The notes under the pieces are model-generated. The model did no database searches and was not told where the DNA came from. It saw nothing but the letters and a program-made list of their open reading frames with translations. The position numbers and the translations under genes are program-made. This document shows, in pieces, positions 31,859-45,000 of a DNA stretch of 64,000 nt. Numbering within the stretch: the first letter of the stretch is position 1; the number at the start of each line of letters is the position of its first letter. Source of the DNA: Miscanthus floridulus (taxonomy: Eukaryota; Streptophyta; Magnoliopsida; Poales; Poaceae); assembly GCF_019320115.1 (NCBI RefSeq), contig NC_089593.1, positions 36,651,835-36,715,834 on the forward strand, written 5' to 3'.

Positions 31859-34800
31859 TGTGACAGAACCGCCCAATTTATACAAGATCAAGTACGGTTG
31901 TCCCCACTAACACATTGACACGCGCATACTTTCACTTATATAAACCCAGTAGTCCGCTAAGTGTCATGAAGGACCTCGGTAAATCAACATCACAACCAAG
32001 ATCGTATGATTAAGCAAATACACATCACAAACATAGAGGTGCGGCGGAATTAATGTTTACAATGAGTTCACAAATAATAATACAAGTTTGGGTTTCAAAA
32101 CTGACTAGTGAAAACAACATAGCTTTCAAACGATTACATTAATATAAGTTCCAAATACATTGCTAACATAAGTGACATCCATAGATAAAAGCATATAGAG
32201 GAGAAATAAATATAGAGTCACCGAGCCCATCGACGGTTAGCCACCATCTTCAGTAGGCCGAGAACTTCACCTACAACATGGTGGGATAAACCCTGAGTAC
32301 TCAAATTTACTCAGCTAAACTTACCCGTCATAAACCAGAAATAAAGTGACTCCAAGGATTATGCAAGGCTTTATAAGTGGAGTTAGCTTGACAACATTTT
32401 GCATAAAACATGACTAATTCAGTTGTATAATTATACTTTGGTCATCAAGTTAATGATAGCTATTCATCTCTAGATTAGCAACTAACCTGTGCCAAACATG
32501 TGGTATATCATTTGATTGCATACAATAGTAACCATAGCCGGTGTAGTAATTCCATGTTTATCCGAACCATCACTGTCGGGTTCATAAACCTAGGATCCTT
32601 CATTACTAGCTTCCCAGCAAAGACTCGGCCCAGCAGACAACGTTGTGAACCAACATGCAACTCTTGGGCTGGACCAAAGACCTAAACAGTAGGCTAGAAG
32701 GATGATCCAATCTCCGACCAGAAGGCCTAGCTGAGGAGGAACAACACCCGCTTCTGACTCCAGCCCACCTCTTCGACCGAAGCGCTCGCTTTGGTCTCTA
32801 GCCCGCCTCTGGATGGCCTCTCCAACCGGAAGGCCTGGCCAAACACCACTTCTAACTCCGACCCGCTTCTTCGACCGGGAATGCGCCGAACCCCTACTTA
32901 CACCTCCTCTCCGATTAGCGCAATCAGAGCCGACTGGGACCAACCGACCGAGGACACCCGCTCGGTAAGGACTAGGAAACAGACGGAGAAAAGTAAGACA
33001 GCGCACTCAAGTCAACCACAATACCGAGGACCATACCCTGTACACCTGTAGGACAGTACCCTGCGACCTCCCTGACATGACAGAACCCAAGCAGTGTTGT
33101 AGGTGCTGACATTTTCCCCTACAATGTTGTGGGCGCCATCAACTCCCATACCAGACAAATACGGTAAGGCTCCCCCACGTGCCTCTGAGGCATCGACAGT
33201 GTTGTGGGCGCCATCATTTACCGTACCAGGCAAACATGGTAAAACTCCTTGCATGCCTCTAGATATCAACAGTATGGTAGGCACTGACGTCTGCCATACT
33301 TGAAGAAGACAACACAACCTTCCACATGCATCTGACATTGTTATAATCACCAAAAGCTTATTCCAAAGCTAACCAGGTCAAACATGCCAATGTTTCAGAT
33401 CTGCACAGAACTAGGGCAAAAAAGTAGTTGTAATTTCAACAATGCATAACTGGAGTTATGGACATCAAACAAGCATGAACCTTAACTTTATAGAAATCTT
33501 ATTAAATTATCTAAAACATGTTTATTATCATCACAAGGTGATTTCTCAATTAACAAGGTCAATCAAGCACAATTGAGCACCGCTATCCAGACTTGGATAG
33601 ATTCTGCCATGCAACTTCTCGAGCTTATAACTGGAGATCTACAACACCAAAAGGGGTGATATAAGATAATTTGGAAAGCTTAATTAAATAACTATAACTC
33701 TTATATTATCACTAAGACATGATTACATACTTAACTAGGTCAAACAATAAAATCCTTTAAATCTGCACAGTGCATAGACCAAACATGATAGATCATTTGT
33801 CAAATTCATAACTCTTAAACTATCAGGCCTATGGTCATGCAATTTGAACACAAGCAAGATTATGAAATTATCTACAACTTTGGTATTCACTACAACCACA
33901 GCAAACATAATTTACACAACGAAAATAATTGCACAAGCAAAACTGCACATGCAGCCCAAACAGGAGTGGTATAATTATAGATAGAAAACTGATAGGAACT
34001 TCAGATAAGCATAACTAGAGTTCTAGACCTCCAACAAACATGACTCATAACTTTTTAAAAAGATTATGGAGCTACCTATAACTTTATTATTCTTATCTTA
34101 AGATGATTCTATAGTTAATAAGGTCAATTAATCTAATAAATGCATCTCTATCCAAAACATGGACAAAATCTGATATGCAACTTTAAACAGCTATAACTAG
34201 AGTTCCACATGTTCAATAAATGTGGTTCTAGACTTTTTAGAAAGCTTAGAAAATTGTAAACAACTTTTTTATAAACACCTAGAGCTAATTCTACTACTAA
34301 AATGGCCCCAAAGTACTAACAAGGCAACCTTATCTGGGTTTGGGCAGAAACAACCATAGAAATTTAAGCAACTATAACTAAAAATCTACTTAACCAAAAA
34401 TTATGATTTTTATCTTTTTGAAAATCTTAAGAAAAGTAATACAACTCATTTATTTTCATCAAGGCATGATTCATAACTTATTTGAGCCAATTAATACAAA
34501 CATGCAGGCCTATTCAGAATAGGAGCAAAGCAACACATGGCATTTGTTATTTTTATAGCTCTTAAACTATCTAGCTCAAAATCCTGAAATTTTTACCAGA
34601 CATAAACCATCACCTGAGTAGCACTCTTTCAAAATTTCACATTTATTTGAGCAAACAACTGTAGTTATAAAAAAGACAAGACACAACTAGTATTAAAAAC
34701 CTAACTGTATAAATTGATTTTTACAGCAAAACCTTTAAACTAAAGCATACCATATTATAGATCTACTGCATATACAATTTCACAAGGATTCCAAAAAGTC

Positions 34801-36751
34801 CTCATTTACTATTTTACAATTTTTCTACAATTTTGTATGATTTTTAAAAGTTCAGCTGATTATATGCATATAATGAAAAAGAAAAGAAAAATGCTTTTGC
34901 ATTGGGGTCCCTGCAAAAAACACAAATTAAGCGCCAGCGAGCCGGTCCTTCTCGGCACTATTCCTCTAAGTTATGGCTTCGCTGTTAGGCCCTCCCACTT
35001 CTTCTAATTCTTGCCCACGGTCCTTCGCCTTCTCATCTACATGGGAATGGAGCAGAGGACAGCTTGGGCTGGCCGGGCTGGGCCAGTGAGAACCGACAGC
35101 GACGGGGAGGGACCGGTCGAGCTTGGCCATGGCTGTGCCTGGCCAATGGCATGGCCAGCTGTAGCCCGAGGCCATCCTAGCCACGTGCATGGCGGCGGTA
35201 GCCTACAGCGATGGCGAAAGCAGCGGCAACGGTGGCAAAAGGAGCTGACGGGGTAGGGGTGGCGGCGCAAACTGGGGAAGTCAAAGGTGTTGCTAGCCTG
35301 AGCAACAGAAGACTAGAGGCAAGGGAACAACGGTGGTGGGAGCTCAAGCTACTGGCAATGGCGGCATCCGCACGTGGCTTGGAGAGGGAGCGAGAGAGTG
35401 GACCGAGAGAGAGGACAGGGAGCGAGTGAGGGAATGGGGAGCTTGGGCATCCACTTTTGGAGGCACAGGGAGTAGGGCGGCGTGTGGCAATGGAGGTGGG
35501 GGTGCCCAGCCATGCATGGCGGCCACGCGGCATTTTGTCGAACACGTGGTGTGCGTCGTGGTGACTGACTTGGAGGCCGTGTTAGGGCTGATTGCGTGCC
35601 AAACTGGGCTATGGTCCTTGAAGTAAAGTTGTTCCTCTTCTGATGCTCTACAAAATTGATTAAGGGGTCACAACCATTAGGTCTTTGAAACATCAATTAA
35701 TTAGCGTCTGATTTGCAAGTGTCAACATGTTGACGCTGATTAATCAAATACAAAAATCGATGGTCAACACAAGGTCAAACGAGTGCCATCTTTTTGTATA
35801 CTCTCCTCTAGTAAATTGCCTCCAACTTTTATCTTTGGACCAAATTGAGTTGCTTAACAAAATTTGGAGAACGTGGAATGCCAACGTCGATGTTAGTTAA
35901 GTGACAAAGTAAACTATTGCTATTTTGGAAACTATTTTTGAAGATCCAAATGAACTCCAAATTTGATGAGACTTGATCTATTGTTTTCACCATGAAAAGT
36001 ACTTCAACTCATCTTAAGGAATTCAATTCAGCTACCACATGAATTTGGAAGATAATATGTCGCAAAGAAGTTAACTTACTGCTATCACTTAATGGACTTA
36101 GAAAAATTTACCGGGAGCCTAAGACAGCAGCTGATTCAATCTTCAAGCCTCTGTTTGACTTAGTTCCAAGTTGATCTGGCTCTTGGTCCAAAAACAAAGT
36201 TTTTTCGACTCCACTCAAACATCAACTTTTATTTAAGGTGCAACTCCATGCAAGCACTGTAAGCGATTGGTCAACATAGGTCAAAATAGCATCACGATAA
36301 AGCTTAAATTAGAGTTTTAGACCGATTGAGGCATTTTCTTGACTTTTGCTCAACACGAACCCTTCATGACTTTTGTTGTATAGTTCAATTAGAGTCATTT
36401 GGGCAAGGTAGCATGGTTTGGTCGACATCTCATATTCCCATTTACTTAATAAGGCAACCGAAGAAAGATTATAACTTATCATTTCATGTGACTTCTTGAG
36501 TCTAAACTTCATGAAACTTTTCCACTGGTCAATATGGATGCATGTTGATGTAATGTACATGAAATAAGCATGTTTAACATTACTCTTGCATAATCTTAAC
36601 AAGGGTCCACATGTAAGTAAGGGTGTGTTGTCCAAGTTTAAGTTGGAGCTCACTCTTGTAGATTTGATCTTGACACCTTCATCACCACTTAATAGGTCAT
36701 GTTTGAGCTCAAACCCATTGCTTAACTGGTGACAAACACCTAGGGGTTACA
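31859..36751 (-). mobile_element. S2: inverted solo LTR inserted in S1
   Basis: On the minus strand it starts TGTAACCCC (36751) and ends GGTTCTGTCACA (31859), 4893 bp. Perfect 5-bp duplications CAAGC flank it at 31854-31858 and 36752-36756. Its minus strand matches S1/Z LTR blocks, for example the block around 32270-32500 against 40040-40300. It contains the family's GC-rich segment (34960-35600) and no retroviral genes. It is a more diverged relative of S1. Confidence 0.88.
33090..33310 (-). repeat. ~75-bp imperfect tandem repeats within S2
   Basis: GTTGTGGGCGCCATCA occurs at 33126 and 33201 (75 bp apart). A third, weaker unit begins near 33273 (TATGGTAGGCACTGACG) and a related piece lies near 33095. 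Each unit includes a (G)TACGGTAA / TGCCTCTGAGG-type segment. It replaces the position where S1 and Z have the conserved coding-like exon. Confidence 0.6.
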
Positions 36752-36889
36752 CAAGCCATCATCACCATCATGTGCCTCAGTCACGCTAGCACGCCAACCA
36801 CCACACCACCATCCAATCCATCTCGCCCAGAGCTCCACTTTGACGTGCTTCACCTCACCGACTTGCTAGCACCGCCATTCGAGCAAGGG

Positions 36890-39063
36890 TAAGGCCGCAT
36901 TGTGTGTCGCTGTCTCTACCATGGACATGGAGCGTCACCAAGCTCTGAGCTCACCGTGGCCAGCCCTATCCACCGCTCCTCCAATCTCTCTCTCTCTTGA
37001 TTCATCTTCATCGTAGGTCCTAGAAGCTATAACCATAGCTCATTGAGCCGCTACCGCGTCGTCAGTGCCGGAACGCAAGTCGCACCGCTATGACCACCAC
37101 TGCCATGCACGTAACCGTGGCCACGCCTATCTGTTCACCATTCTCTCTCATAGTCAGGCCTTAGGGTTTAGCCTTAGGACGGCGAAGCTCGTGGGGAATA
37201 CGAATGCATGCTTGCGTCACCTTTCCCACCAAAACATCACCGTGCCACCACCGTGTTCATGCCACTATGCCCCTTTTCACACGGCCAAGCTTCGCCGCTG
37301 CACCACCTTGACCTAATCCACGCTATAGAGCTTCGCTAGGGTTTATAGATGTCATAGCAGCGCTCGCCGGGCCATGCCGTCGCCGGGATGGCCGGAGCAC
37401 CACCATGCACCACCGCCGAGCCGACATGCTCACCAATGAGCTAGCTCCGGTGATCCTCTGAGCAAACTAAGGGTACTTGTAGGTGTGGAATATGATGGGG
37501 AACACGTTGGTGCCGACCTCGTTGCCGGTGACCTCACCGTCGGTGAGCTTTTCACTGGTCAAGCCGGTGCTCTGCTCTGTCTCTTTATCACGTGGGGCCG
37601 AGTTGACCACGGGGCCCAGTCGTCAGTCACAGTGGGGTGTATACACCGGGTGCACCTAGCTATAGCGCCCGATTTGAAATTTGATTTCTTTATTATTTTT
37701 TCATAGATTTAGTTACAAACTTCAGAAATTCATATCTAGAGCTAGGAGTGTCCAAATGAGGTGAACAAAATTTTGTTAGATTCATCTTGAAGTGTACTAT
37801 TTGAAAAATATGAAATCTACTTTTTATGGTATTTTTCTGGGACAATTAAATTCAGAAAGATAAGTGCTTTTAAAATACTATCTATCTTGTAAATTGCATA
37901 ACTTGAGATAGGAAGGGGATAAAATTGTGATTCCAAATTTTCTGATCTTCTGTTGACATGCTCTAGCTAGTAAAAATACTAAACCTATAGTAGGCATAAT
38001 TGAAATATGGTCTTCATATTTAATCCTAATTAATTGCTAGTTTCTAGTGAAATTAAATGGGGTAAAAATACATAACATATGATCATACAAATTTTTACAC
38101 AGTATTCTCATGCTAGGAGAAAAGTAAGAAAAATATTAAATCTGTTGTTTGACACTTTTCACTATGCTAAACTATTTTTGCAAAAAAAAGCATATGTAGC
38201 TTATCATTTTTGTAGAGGTAGCTATACTTGTCCAAATGGTATTAAATTTGTATAGTAGACTATTAGGGTCATGTGTAGACTACTATAATTGTCTCAGAAT
38301 ATATTGAGCACTAGAAATATTTATCCTTTAAATCACCTTATTATCTAAGGAAATTAATAAATGAATATAAATAAATTAGTTATGTTTAACCATGATGTTT
38401 TATGTGGTCCTTATGATGCATATAATCTGTTGATGTTATTAGTTAGGCTTAGAAGTAATTGGTTGTATGCAACTAGTTAATTATTGCTTTATAATTCAAC
38501 TAGATGGCTGCATGTATAGTTTCTGTTGTGGTGATGATTCCATGATGATACTAATCCTTTCTGTAAAACTTGTTAATAACAAAGTTGTAGATAACTTACT
38601 TATATACCTTGTGTTAAATTTTCATAGTCATAGGCCTTATGGTTTAAGAATTATAGCTGTTATAAATCTGCTGTCAGAAATGCTTGCTCTCTGGATAGAT
38701 CTGAATGATTGAATTGTTTAACCTAGATAACTACTGAATCACATGAAGATGATTAAAATAAAGTTATAGGCAATTTCATAAGCATTCCAGAAAGTCCATA
38801 GCCATATTATTTAGATGTGTATAACTCCAATTATGGTCAAAATAAGTGGCTTCTATCTTATAGTCTAGAAAATGATTTACATAAGTATTTGTTTAAGTTG
38901 CTAGAGAAGAGATATGCACCCACTCAGTAAAAGAAAATGTAACTTGTTATCACCGTAATGCAATGCTGCTGAGAACACTTATGAGGATGCATTCATCACA
39001 CAATGTCATATCATACATGTCATTATATATGCATCCATGATATCTTATTTTATGCTCATGCAT
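36890..39063 (+). other. Putative intron inside S1 LTR
   Basis: A donor-like AGCAAGGGTAAGG near 36890 (homologous to CCAAGGTAAATG in the Z LTR near 43130) is followed by GC-rich sequence to about 37660. Strongly AT-rich sequence then runs to GCATATAG at about 39067, just before a conserved coding-like segment. The base-composition change and the paired sites suggest an intron of about 2.2 kb, but I cannot prove splicing. Confidence 0.35.
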
Positions 39064-39294
39064 ATAGGATCATCCGAAGGGATAACTCTTTTGGAGTTCA
39101 ATGAAGAAGAAGAGGAGGAACAGCAGGAGACACCTCAGGCCGTTGCTCCAGAAGGAGAGGAGCAAACTCTTAAGGACCTCCCTGAGTGCCTAGATCATAG
39201 GCCAACCTCTTTCCTCAAAGGCAAGCCCCAAAGCATTCCAAGTCTCCTATGTTTTACAAAATATCACTTGAGTCCTTTATGTTTGATGCATTAG
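39037..39294 (+). other. Coding-like segment inside S1 LTR (copy A)
   Basis: The frame after the putative acceptor ATATAG reads GSSEGITLLEFNEEEEEEQQ, an acidic stretch, then DHRPTSFLKGKPQSIPS and CFTKYHLSP, ending at TAG 39292-39294. The Z LTR (about 45118 onward) has the same protein-like segment with conserved residues GSSEGITLLEF, EGEEQTL, DHRPTSF, KGK and CFTKYHLSP, but with stops. Several differences between the copies are at third positions. It matches no retroviral protein. It may be a captured or LTR-borne exon; no function can be assigned. Confidence 0.45.
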
Positions 39295-40729
39295 GTTATA
39301 AGAGTTGAATTGGAAACACTTGATGCATAGAACTACCTTGTCTAGATAAATATACCATTAACCCTATGTAGGTCTAGGATCGAATATATGCTTAGCCATG
39401 CTTAGATCAGTAGAAGTCGGGTGATTTCCCATCACCTGTGAGATATAGGTGGGTACCAAAGCACGGTTGGCTATATTTGCTATCGTGAAAAAGAACCATG
39501 GGGTAATGTAAATGGAGGCTGGGCAGAGTCTATGTATAGGTTGACTCATGTGATTTTGTCTATGATGATTAAGGACCGTACCATTGTTGGAACTTCTATT
39601 GAGATTGAACGCATGCCTCTCATTTAGCTGGCCGGATAACTCATTTTGACCATGAAGCCAAGTAGCTCAACTTAGGTCGGGCCCCATTCTGTTAGAGTGT
39701 GCACTCTGGATGGTAGTAAGGATGTGTGGGGAGCCAGACATGAGGCCAAGGGTAGGCTAGGCCTAAACGTCCTAGCAGCTGGTTGTCCCTGATTGTTCGA
39801 CGCTGGGCGATCCCATGAAATGTGGACCTGAGTTGTACCAAAGGTGACCTAAGGTGACCGTTGATCTAGTTTGCCTAGGTTTGTGTTAGGAATAAATTCT
39901 CAACTGGTTGAAATCGATTCAAATCACCGTCTCTCCCGGACTATGAGAAACTTGGCTAGCTCCAATATCATAGTAGCTGTATTATGAAATGATGGTTATG
40001 ATGAACATAGAATTATTATACCAGCTATGGTTACTATTGTTATGTTGCTAAATGGTATATCACATGTTTGGCATAGGTTAGTTGCTAATCTAGAGATGAA
40101 TAGCGATAATTAACTTGATGACCAAATTATAAAATGTATAGCTAATTAAGTGGCTTTCTATGCAAAATGTCGTCAAGCTAACTCCACTTATAAAGCCTTG
40201 CATAATCCTTGGAGTCACTTTATTTTTGGTGTATGATGGGTAAGTCTAGCTGAGTACCTTCTCGTACTCAGGGTTTTATTCCCATTATTGCATATGGTAC
40301 AGTTTATCATGGCTATTGCAAGAACTACTTCTGTCCCACTATGGACGAGGAGTAAGCCTTGGGTAGGCATCTCTTATTAATCCCTCTCTTATGCTTTTGT
40401 GGAAGCATGATCATGAGTTGGCACTATATTTAAACAATGTTGCAGATGTTGGTTTCAAACTTTTAATTTGCTTCCACTACTATCTTACCTGAACGTGGTT
40501 TGTAATAACTTTAATTCATACTCTGATGGATGAACTGTATTTGTGAACTTTATGTAATGTGTGACATGTATGTTGAATCATGTACAATCTTGGTTGTATG
40601 TTCATTCAATCGAGACCCTTCGTGGTAGTCGATAGACTACCAGGTTTATATGGGCTCAAGTATGACAATGCGACCACTTGTAGGCTGCCATTGTAGTTGT
40701 GCTCTTATAAATTGGTCAGTTCTGCTACA

Positions 40730-42053
40730 TGCTATGGTTTGAGGACTGACTTATGGTACCAAAAGACTGAGAACTTAGAAATCAAATTTTAGATGAAGCT
40801 CATTCATCCAAGTTGTCCATTCATCCAGGTAGTAGCAAAATGTATCAAGATTTGAATAGCCATTTTTGGTGGACCAAGATGAAGAAGGAAATCGCCGCCT
40901 ATGTCGCTAGGTGTGATAATTGCAGTACAGTCAAGGCTGTTCCTTTGAAATCTGCTATATTACTACAACCTTTATCTATCTCAGGTTGGAAATGGGAGAA
41001 AATAAGTATGGACTTCATTACAGGCCTCCCGCTGACACAACAAGGTCATGATTCCATATGGGTCATTGTAGATCACCTTATCAAGTCAGCACATTTTGTA
41101 CCGGTTAACACAAGGTATCACGCTAGGAGGTACGCTAAGTTGTATGTTTCTTAGGTTGTGAGACTACATGGAGTACCACGGACCATAATCTCAGATCAGG
41201 GACCACAATTTATAGCTCATTTTTGGGAGCAGTTGCACCAGGCCTTGGGAACTAAACTAATTAGAAGTTCAGCATACCATCCACAAACTTCCGTATGGAC
41301 CGAGTGAGTGAACCAAATCTTAGAAGACATGTTGAGAGCTTGTGTTATATCTTCCAAGGATTCATGGGAGAAATGGCAACCTTTAGCCGAGTTCTCCTAC
41401 AATAAAAGTTCTCAAGAGAGCATCAAAATGGCTCCTTTTGAGGCCCTGTATGGTCGGAAATGTAGAACTCCCTTGAATTGGATTGAACCTAGAGAAAGAA
41501 GATATTATAGAATTGACTTTATCACCAAAGTTGAAGAGCAAGTATGCATTATCCAACAGCATATGAAAGCAGCTTAGTCTAGACAAAAGACTTATGCTGA
41601 TAAGAGAAGAAGACCATTAACCTTCAAAGTAGGAGACTATGTGTACTTAAAGGTTTCGCCCATGAAAGGAGTGTAGAGATTTGGAGTAAAAAGGAAGCTT
41701 GTGCCTAGATATGTAGGGCGTACTAGATTATTGAACTAAAAGGAAATGTCACCTACAAGTTACAACTTCATCCAGGGATGAGTGCTATATTCGATGTCTT
41801 CCATGTTTCTTAGTTGAAAAGATGCCTTTGCATACCTGAGGAAGCCATTGCACCCACCAACATTAGGATCCAATCAGATTTGACATATAAAGAGAAACCA
41901 ATTCGAGTGCTAGAAGAAATGGAAAGAGTAACTCAGAGCAAGGTCATTAAGTTCTACAAGGTGGTGTGGAATAACCACAGTGAACAAGATGCCACTTGGG
42001 AATGGGAGGATTATTTACGTGAGGTTTATCCCACTTTTTATGAAGAATGGTAG
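40730..42053 (+). pseudogene. Integrase and chromodomain of element Z (copy A)
   Basis: After the TGCTA duplication pol resumes. It shows the zinc-binding part (SIHPGSSKMYQDL, CDNC near 40912), catalytic [10 protein letters not shown] (near 41007), SDQGPQF (near 41191) and the Glu of TSVWTE at about 41303, followed directly by TGA. A chromodomain closes the protein at about 41890-42050 (KPIRVLEEMERV, VVWNNHSEQDATWEWEDYL). Chromodomains direct insertion to marked chromatin. TAG and TGA stops lie at 41152, 41306, 41575 and 41811, and a one-base gap at about 41728 breaks the frame compared with copy B. Confidence 0.88.
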
Positions 42054-42083
42054 GTCTTTCAAATCTCGGGACAAGATTTCTAT

Positions 42084-42096
42084 AAGGGGGAGGGGC
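42084..42096 (+). other. Polypurine tract of element Z
   Basis: AAGGGGGAGGGGC immediately before TGTAACACC; repeated at 53792-53804 in copy B. Confidence 0.8.
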
Positions 42097-45000
42097 TGTA
42101 ACACCCCAGTGTTAAGCATTGCATTTGACACTTGCATTTCATGAGCACAAGCATCATCCAAGCATTCATGAGCATGAGCATATGAAGTTTCATTTCATTT
42201 ACCTTCTCTTTATCACATGTGATGTTGCTTATATACTTACATATGTTTGTAATCATGTATGACCAATGTATGAAATGGTTCTGATGTCTAGAAAACACCT
42301 TAGACACATCTAGGATGGTAAATGGAACAATTTTTGTATTCATGACATGAACCAATTTTGCTCCTAAGTGTTGGTTTACATGGAAATGTCATTTTCATGA
42401 TGCTAGTTTGAATAAAGTTGAATAGTAGTTTAGAGAGCTTGCATGGCTATGTGAACTAAATAAAAGTTGTATTTCTTGTCATGAGTAACAAACTTTATTT
42501 AAGGGTCACGAGCTAATTCAGTGCCTAACTTAGTCAAATAGAGCTCACAAGTTTCAACTTAATGTTGTTTGTAACTTCAAAAATTTTGCTATCCTAAACC
42601 GGTTTACAGTTTCAGAGTACCCCACTATGGAGCATTGTAGCTTGAAAACTAGCTCAAATTAGGCCATGATCATCATAGCAAAGTTATAGTACTCACGTAG
42701 CTCTACACTTTGTATTACTAAAGTTTTCAAAAATTTGGTACAGATTAGGAGATAGAGGAGAGCAAAGATGGCGGTTTTAGTCGACTAAATCGACATCACC
42801 GATCCAAATCGGCTGGCTATCATGGCTGACCGCGCCCAGGCTATGCGTGCCACATGGCGGCAGCATGCCGGCGTTGGCCCGGCTGGTTAGGCTAGCAGGG
42901 GAAGAAAAGAGAGGCGAAGCCACCGCGCTTACTCACTCTCACTCTCTTGCCCTCTCTCTGCCTCTCCTTCACTCGCCAGAGCAAGCTAAGCACCACGCTG
43001 TCGCCATTGCCACCAACCTCTGCCCCGCTCGCACACCACCGCCACCACGCCATTGTGCGATTGCTCGTGCACACTACCCGACCATCACCTCCTCCACCTT
43101 TCTGACCAGTTAGCCATGCTAATCAAGCCAAGGTAAATGCCTAAGGGCGAGTTCACCGTAGTCATGCCCTCACTGAAGCGCCGCCGAGCTTGTGCTCACC
43201 ATGGCCGTGCTCCACCGAGCCATCTCGCTCACACTTTTCTCTCGTTAGGGTTAGCCTAGGGTCACATCTAGCTCACACCGCTGGCCATTGAGCCAACACC
43301 AGCACACTAACACCAAAACATGGCTGCTCACCACCATTCTCGTGCTGTCGTGCTGCCATGCACATGGCCAAGCTTCGCTGCTACTCCACCTTGACCTAAT
43401 CCACGCTGTAAAGCTTTGCTAGGGTTTGTAGATGCTGTAGCCGCGCTCGCCTAGCCATGCCATCGCTGGGGATGGCTGGAGCACCACCATGCACCACCGT
43501 CGAGCCGCCATGCTCACCGTCGAGCCAACTCTAGTGATCCTCCGAGCAAACCTAGGGTACCAGTCGATGTGGATTGAGTTGGGGAACATGTTGGTGTCGA
43601 CCTCGTCGCCGGTGACCTCTCCGACGCCAAGTTCTCGTCGATCAATGCTGGTGCTCTGCTCGGATTCACTGATGTGTGGGATCAGTTGACCCATGGGTCC
43701 CAGTCGTCAGTCACAGCGGGGTGTATACACTGAGTGCACCTAGCTGTAGCGCCCGATTTGAAAATTGATTTTCTTTATTAATTTTTTCATAGATTTAGTT
43801 ACAAACTTCAAAAATTCATATCTAGAGCTAGGAGTATCCAAATGGGGTGAACAAAATTTTGTTAGATTCATCATGAAGTGTACCATTTGATAAAAATATG
43901 AAATATACTATTTAGGGTATTTTTCTAGGAGAATTAAATTGAAAAAAATAAGTACTTTTAAAGTAGTTTATATCTTCTAAAATGCATAACTTGAGCTAGC
44001 AAATTGACAAAATTGCGATTCCAATTTTGCTGGTTTTGTGTTGACATGCTCTAGCTAGGAAAAATACTAAACCTATAGTAGACATAATTGTAATATGGTC
44101 TTCTATTTAATCTTAATTAATTGCTTGATTCTAGTGAAATTAATTGGGGTAAAAATACATAACTTATGATCATACAATTTTTTACACAGTATTCTCATGC
44201 TAGGAGGAAAGTAAGAAAATAATAAATCTGTTGCTTGACACTTTTCACTATGCTAAATTATTTTTGCTAAAATAAGCATATATAACTTGTCATTTTTGTA
44301 GAGGTGGCTATACTTATCCAAATGGCATGAAATTTGTACAGTAGATTATTAGGGTCATATGTAAGCTACTGTAATAACCTATAAATCACCTTATTATCTA
44401 AGGAAATTAATAAAGGAATATAAATAAATTAGTTAGGCATAACCATGATGTTTTCTGTGGTGTTTGTGATGCATATGACCTATTGATGTTATTAGTTAGG
44501 CTTAGAAGTATTTGTTTGTAGGCAACTAGTTAATTATTACTTTATAATTCAACTAGATGGCTGCATATGTAGTTTTTGTTGTGGTGATGATTCCATGATG
44601 ATAATGATCCTTTCTGTAAAACTTGTTAATGACAAAGTTGTAGATAACTTACTTATCTACCTTGTGTTAACTTTTCATAGTCATAGGCCTTATGACTTAG
44701 GAATTATGGCTGTTCGAAGTCTACTATTAGAAATGCTTGTTCTCTGGACAGATCTGAAAGATTGAATTGTTTAACCTAGATAACTACTGAATCACATTAA
44801 GATGATTAAAAGAAAGTTGTAGGCAATTTCATAAGCTTTCTAGAAAGTCCATAACCATATTATTTTATGTTTATAACTCCAGTTATGGTCAAAACAAGTG
44901 GCTGTTATCTTGCAGTCCAGAAAATTGCTTAGATGAGAATTTGTTTAAGTTACTAGATAAGAGATTGGCACCTACTCAGTAAAAGAAATGTAACTTGTTA

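Larger units (their letters stand above)
30951..40729 (+). mobile_element. S1: solo LTR of the Z family inserted in Z pol, itself split by S2
   Basis: S1 begins TGTAACACCC and ends TTCTGCTACA. It is flanked by a perfect 5-bp duplication TGCTA at 30946-30950 and 40730-40734. Its termini and interior match the Z 3' LTR (42097-46569) at moderate divergence. Removing S2 and its duplication leaves about 4.88 kb, the size of one LTR. There is no gag or pol, so it is a solo LTR, formed by LTR-LTR recombination after insertion. Confidence 0.88.

Noticed and set aside
33090..33310. CRISPR-like repeat array
   Set aside because: Units are imperfect, few and contiguous, without spacers, in plant LTR sequence.
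35011..35626. Gly/Ala/Arg-rich frames on both strands in S2
   Set aside because: This is the family's GC-rich LTR block in reverse orientation; no frame is shared with S1 or Z.
30951..40729. A 9.8-kb TG...CA unit with a target duplication that looks like a full-length element
   Set aside because: It has no gag, pol, primer-binding site or second LTR. The interior is an inverted solo LTR with its own CAAGC duplication; without it one LTR remains.
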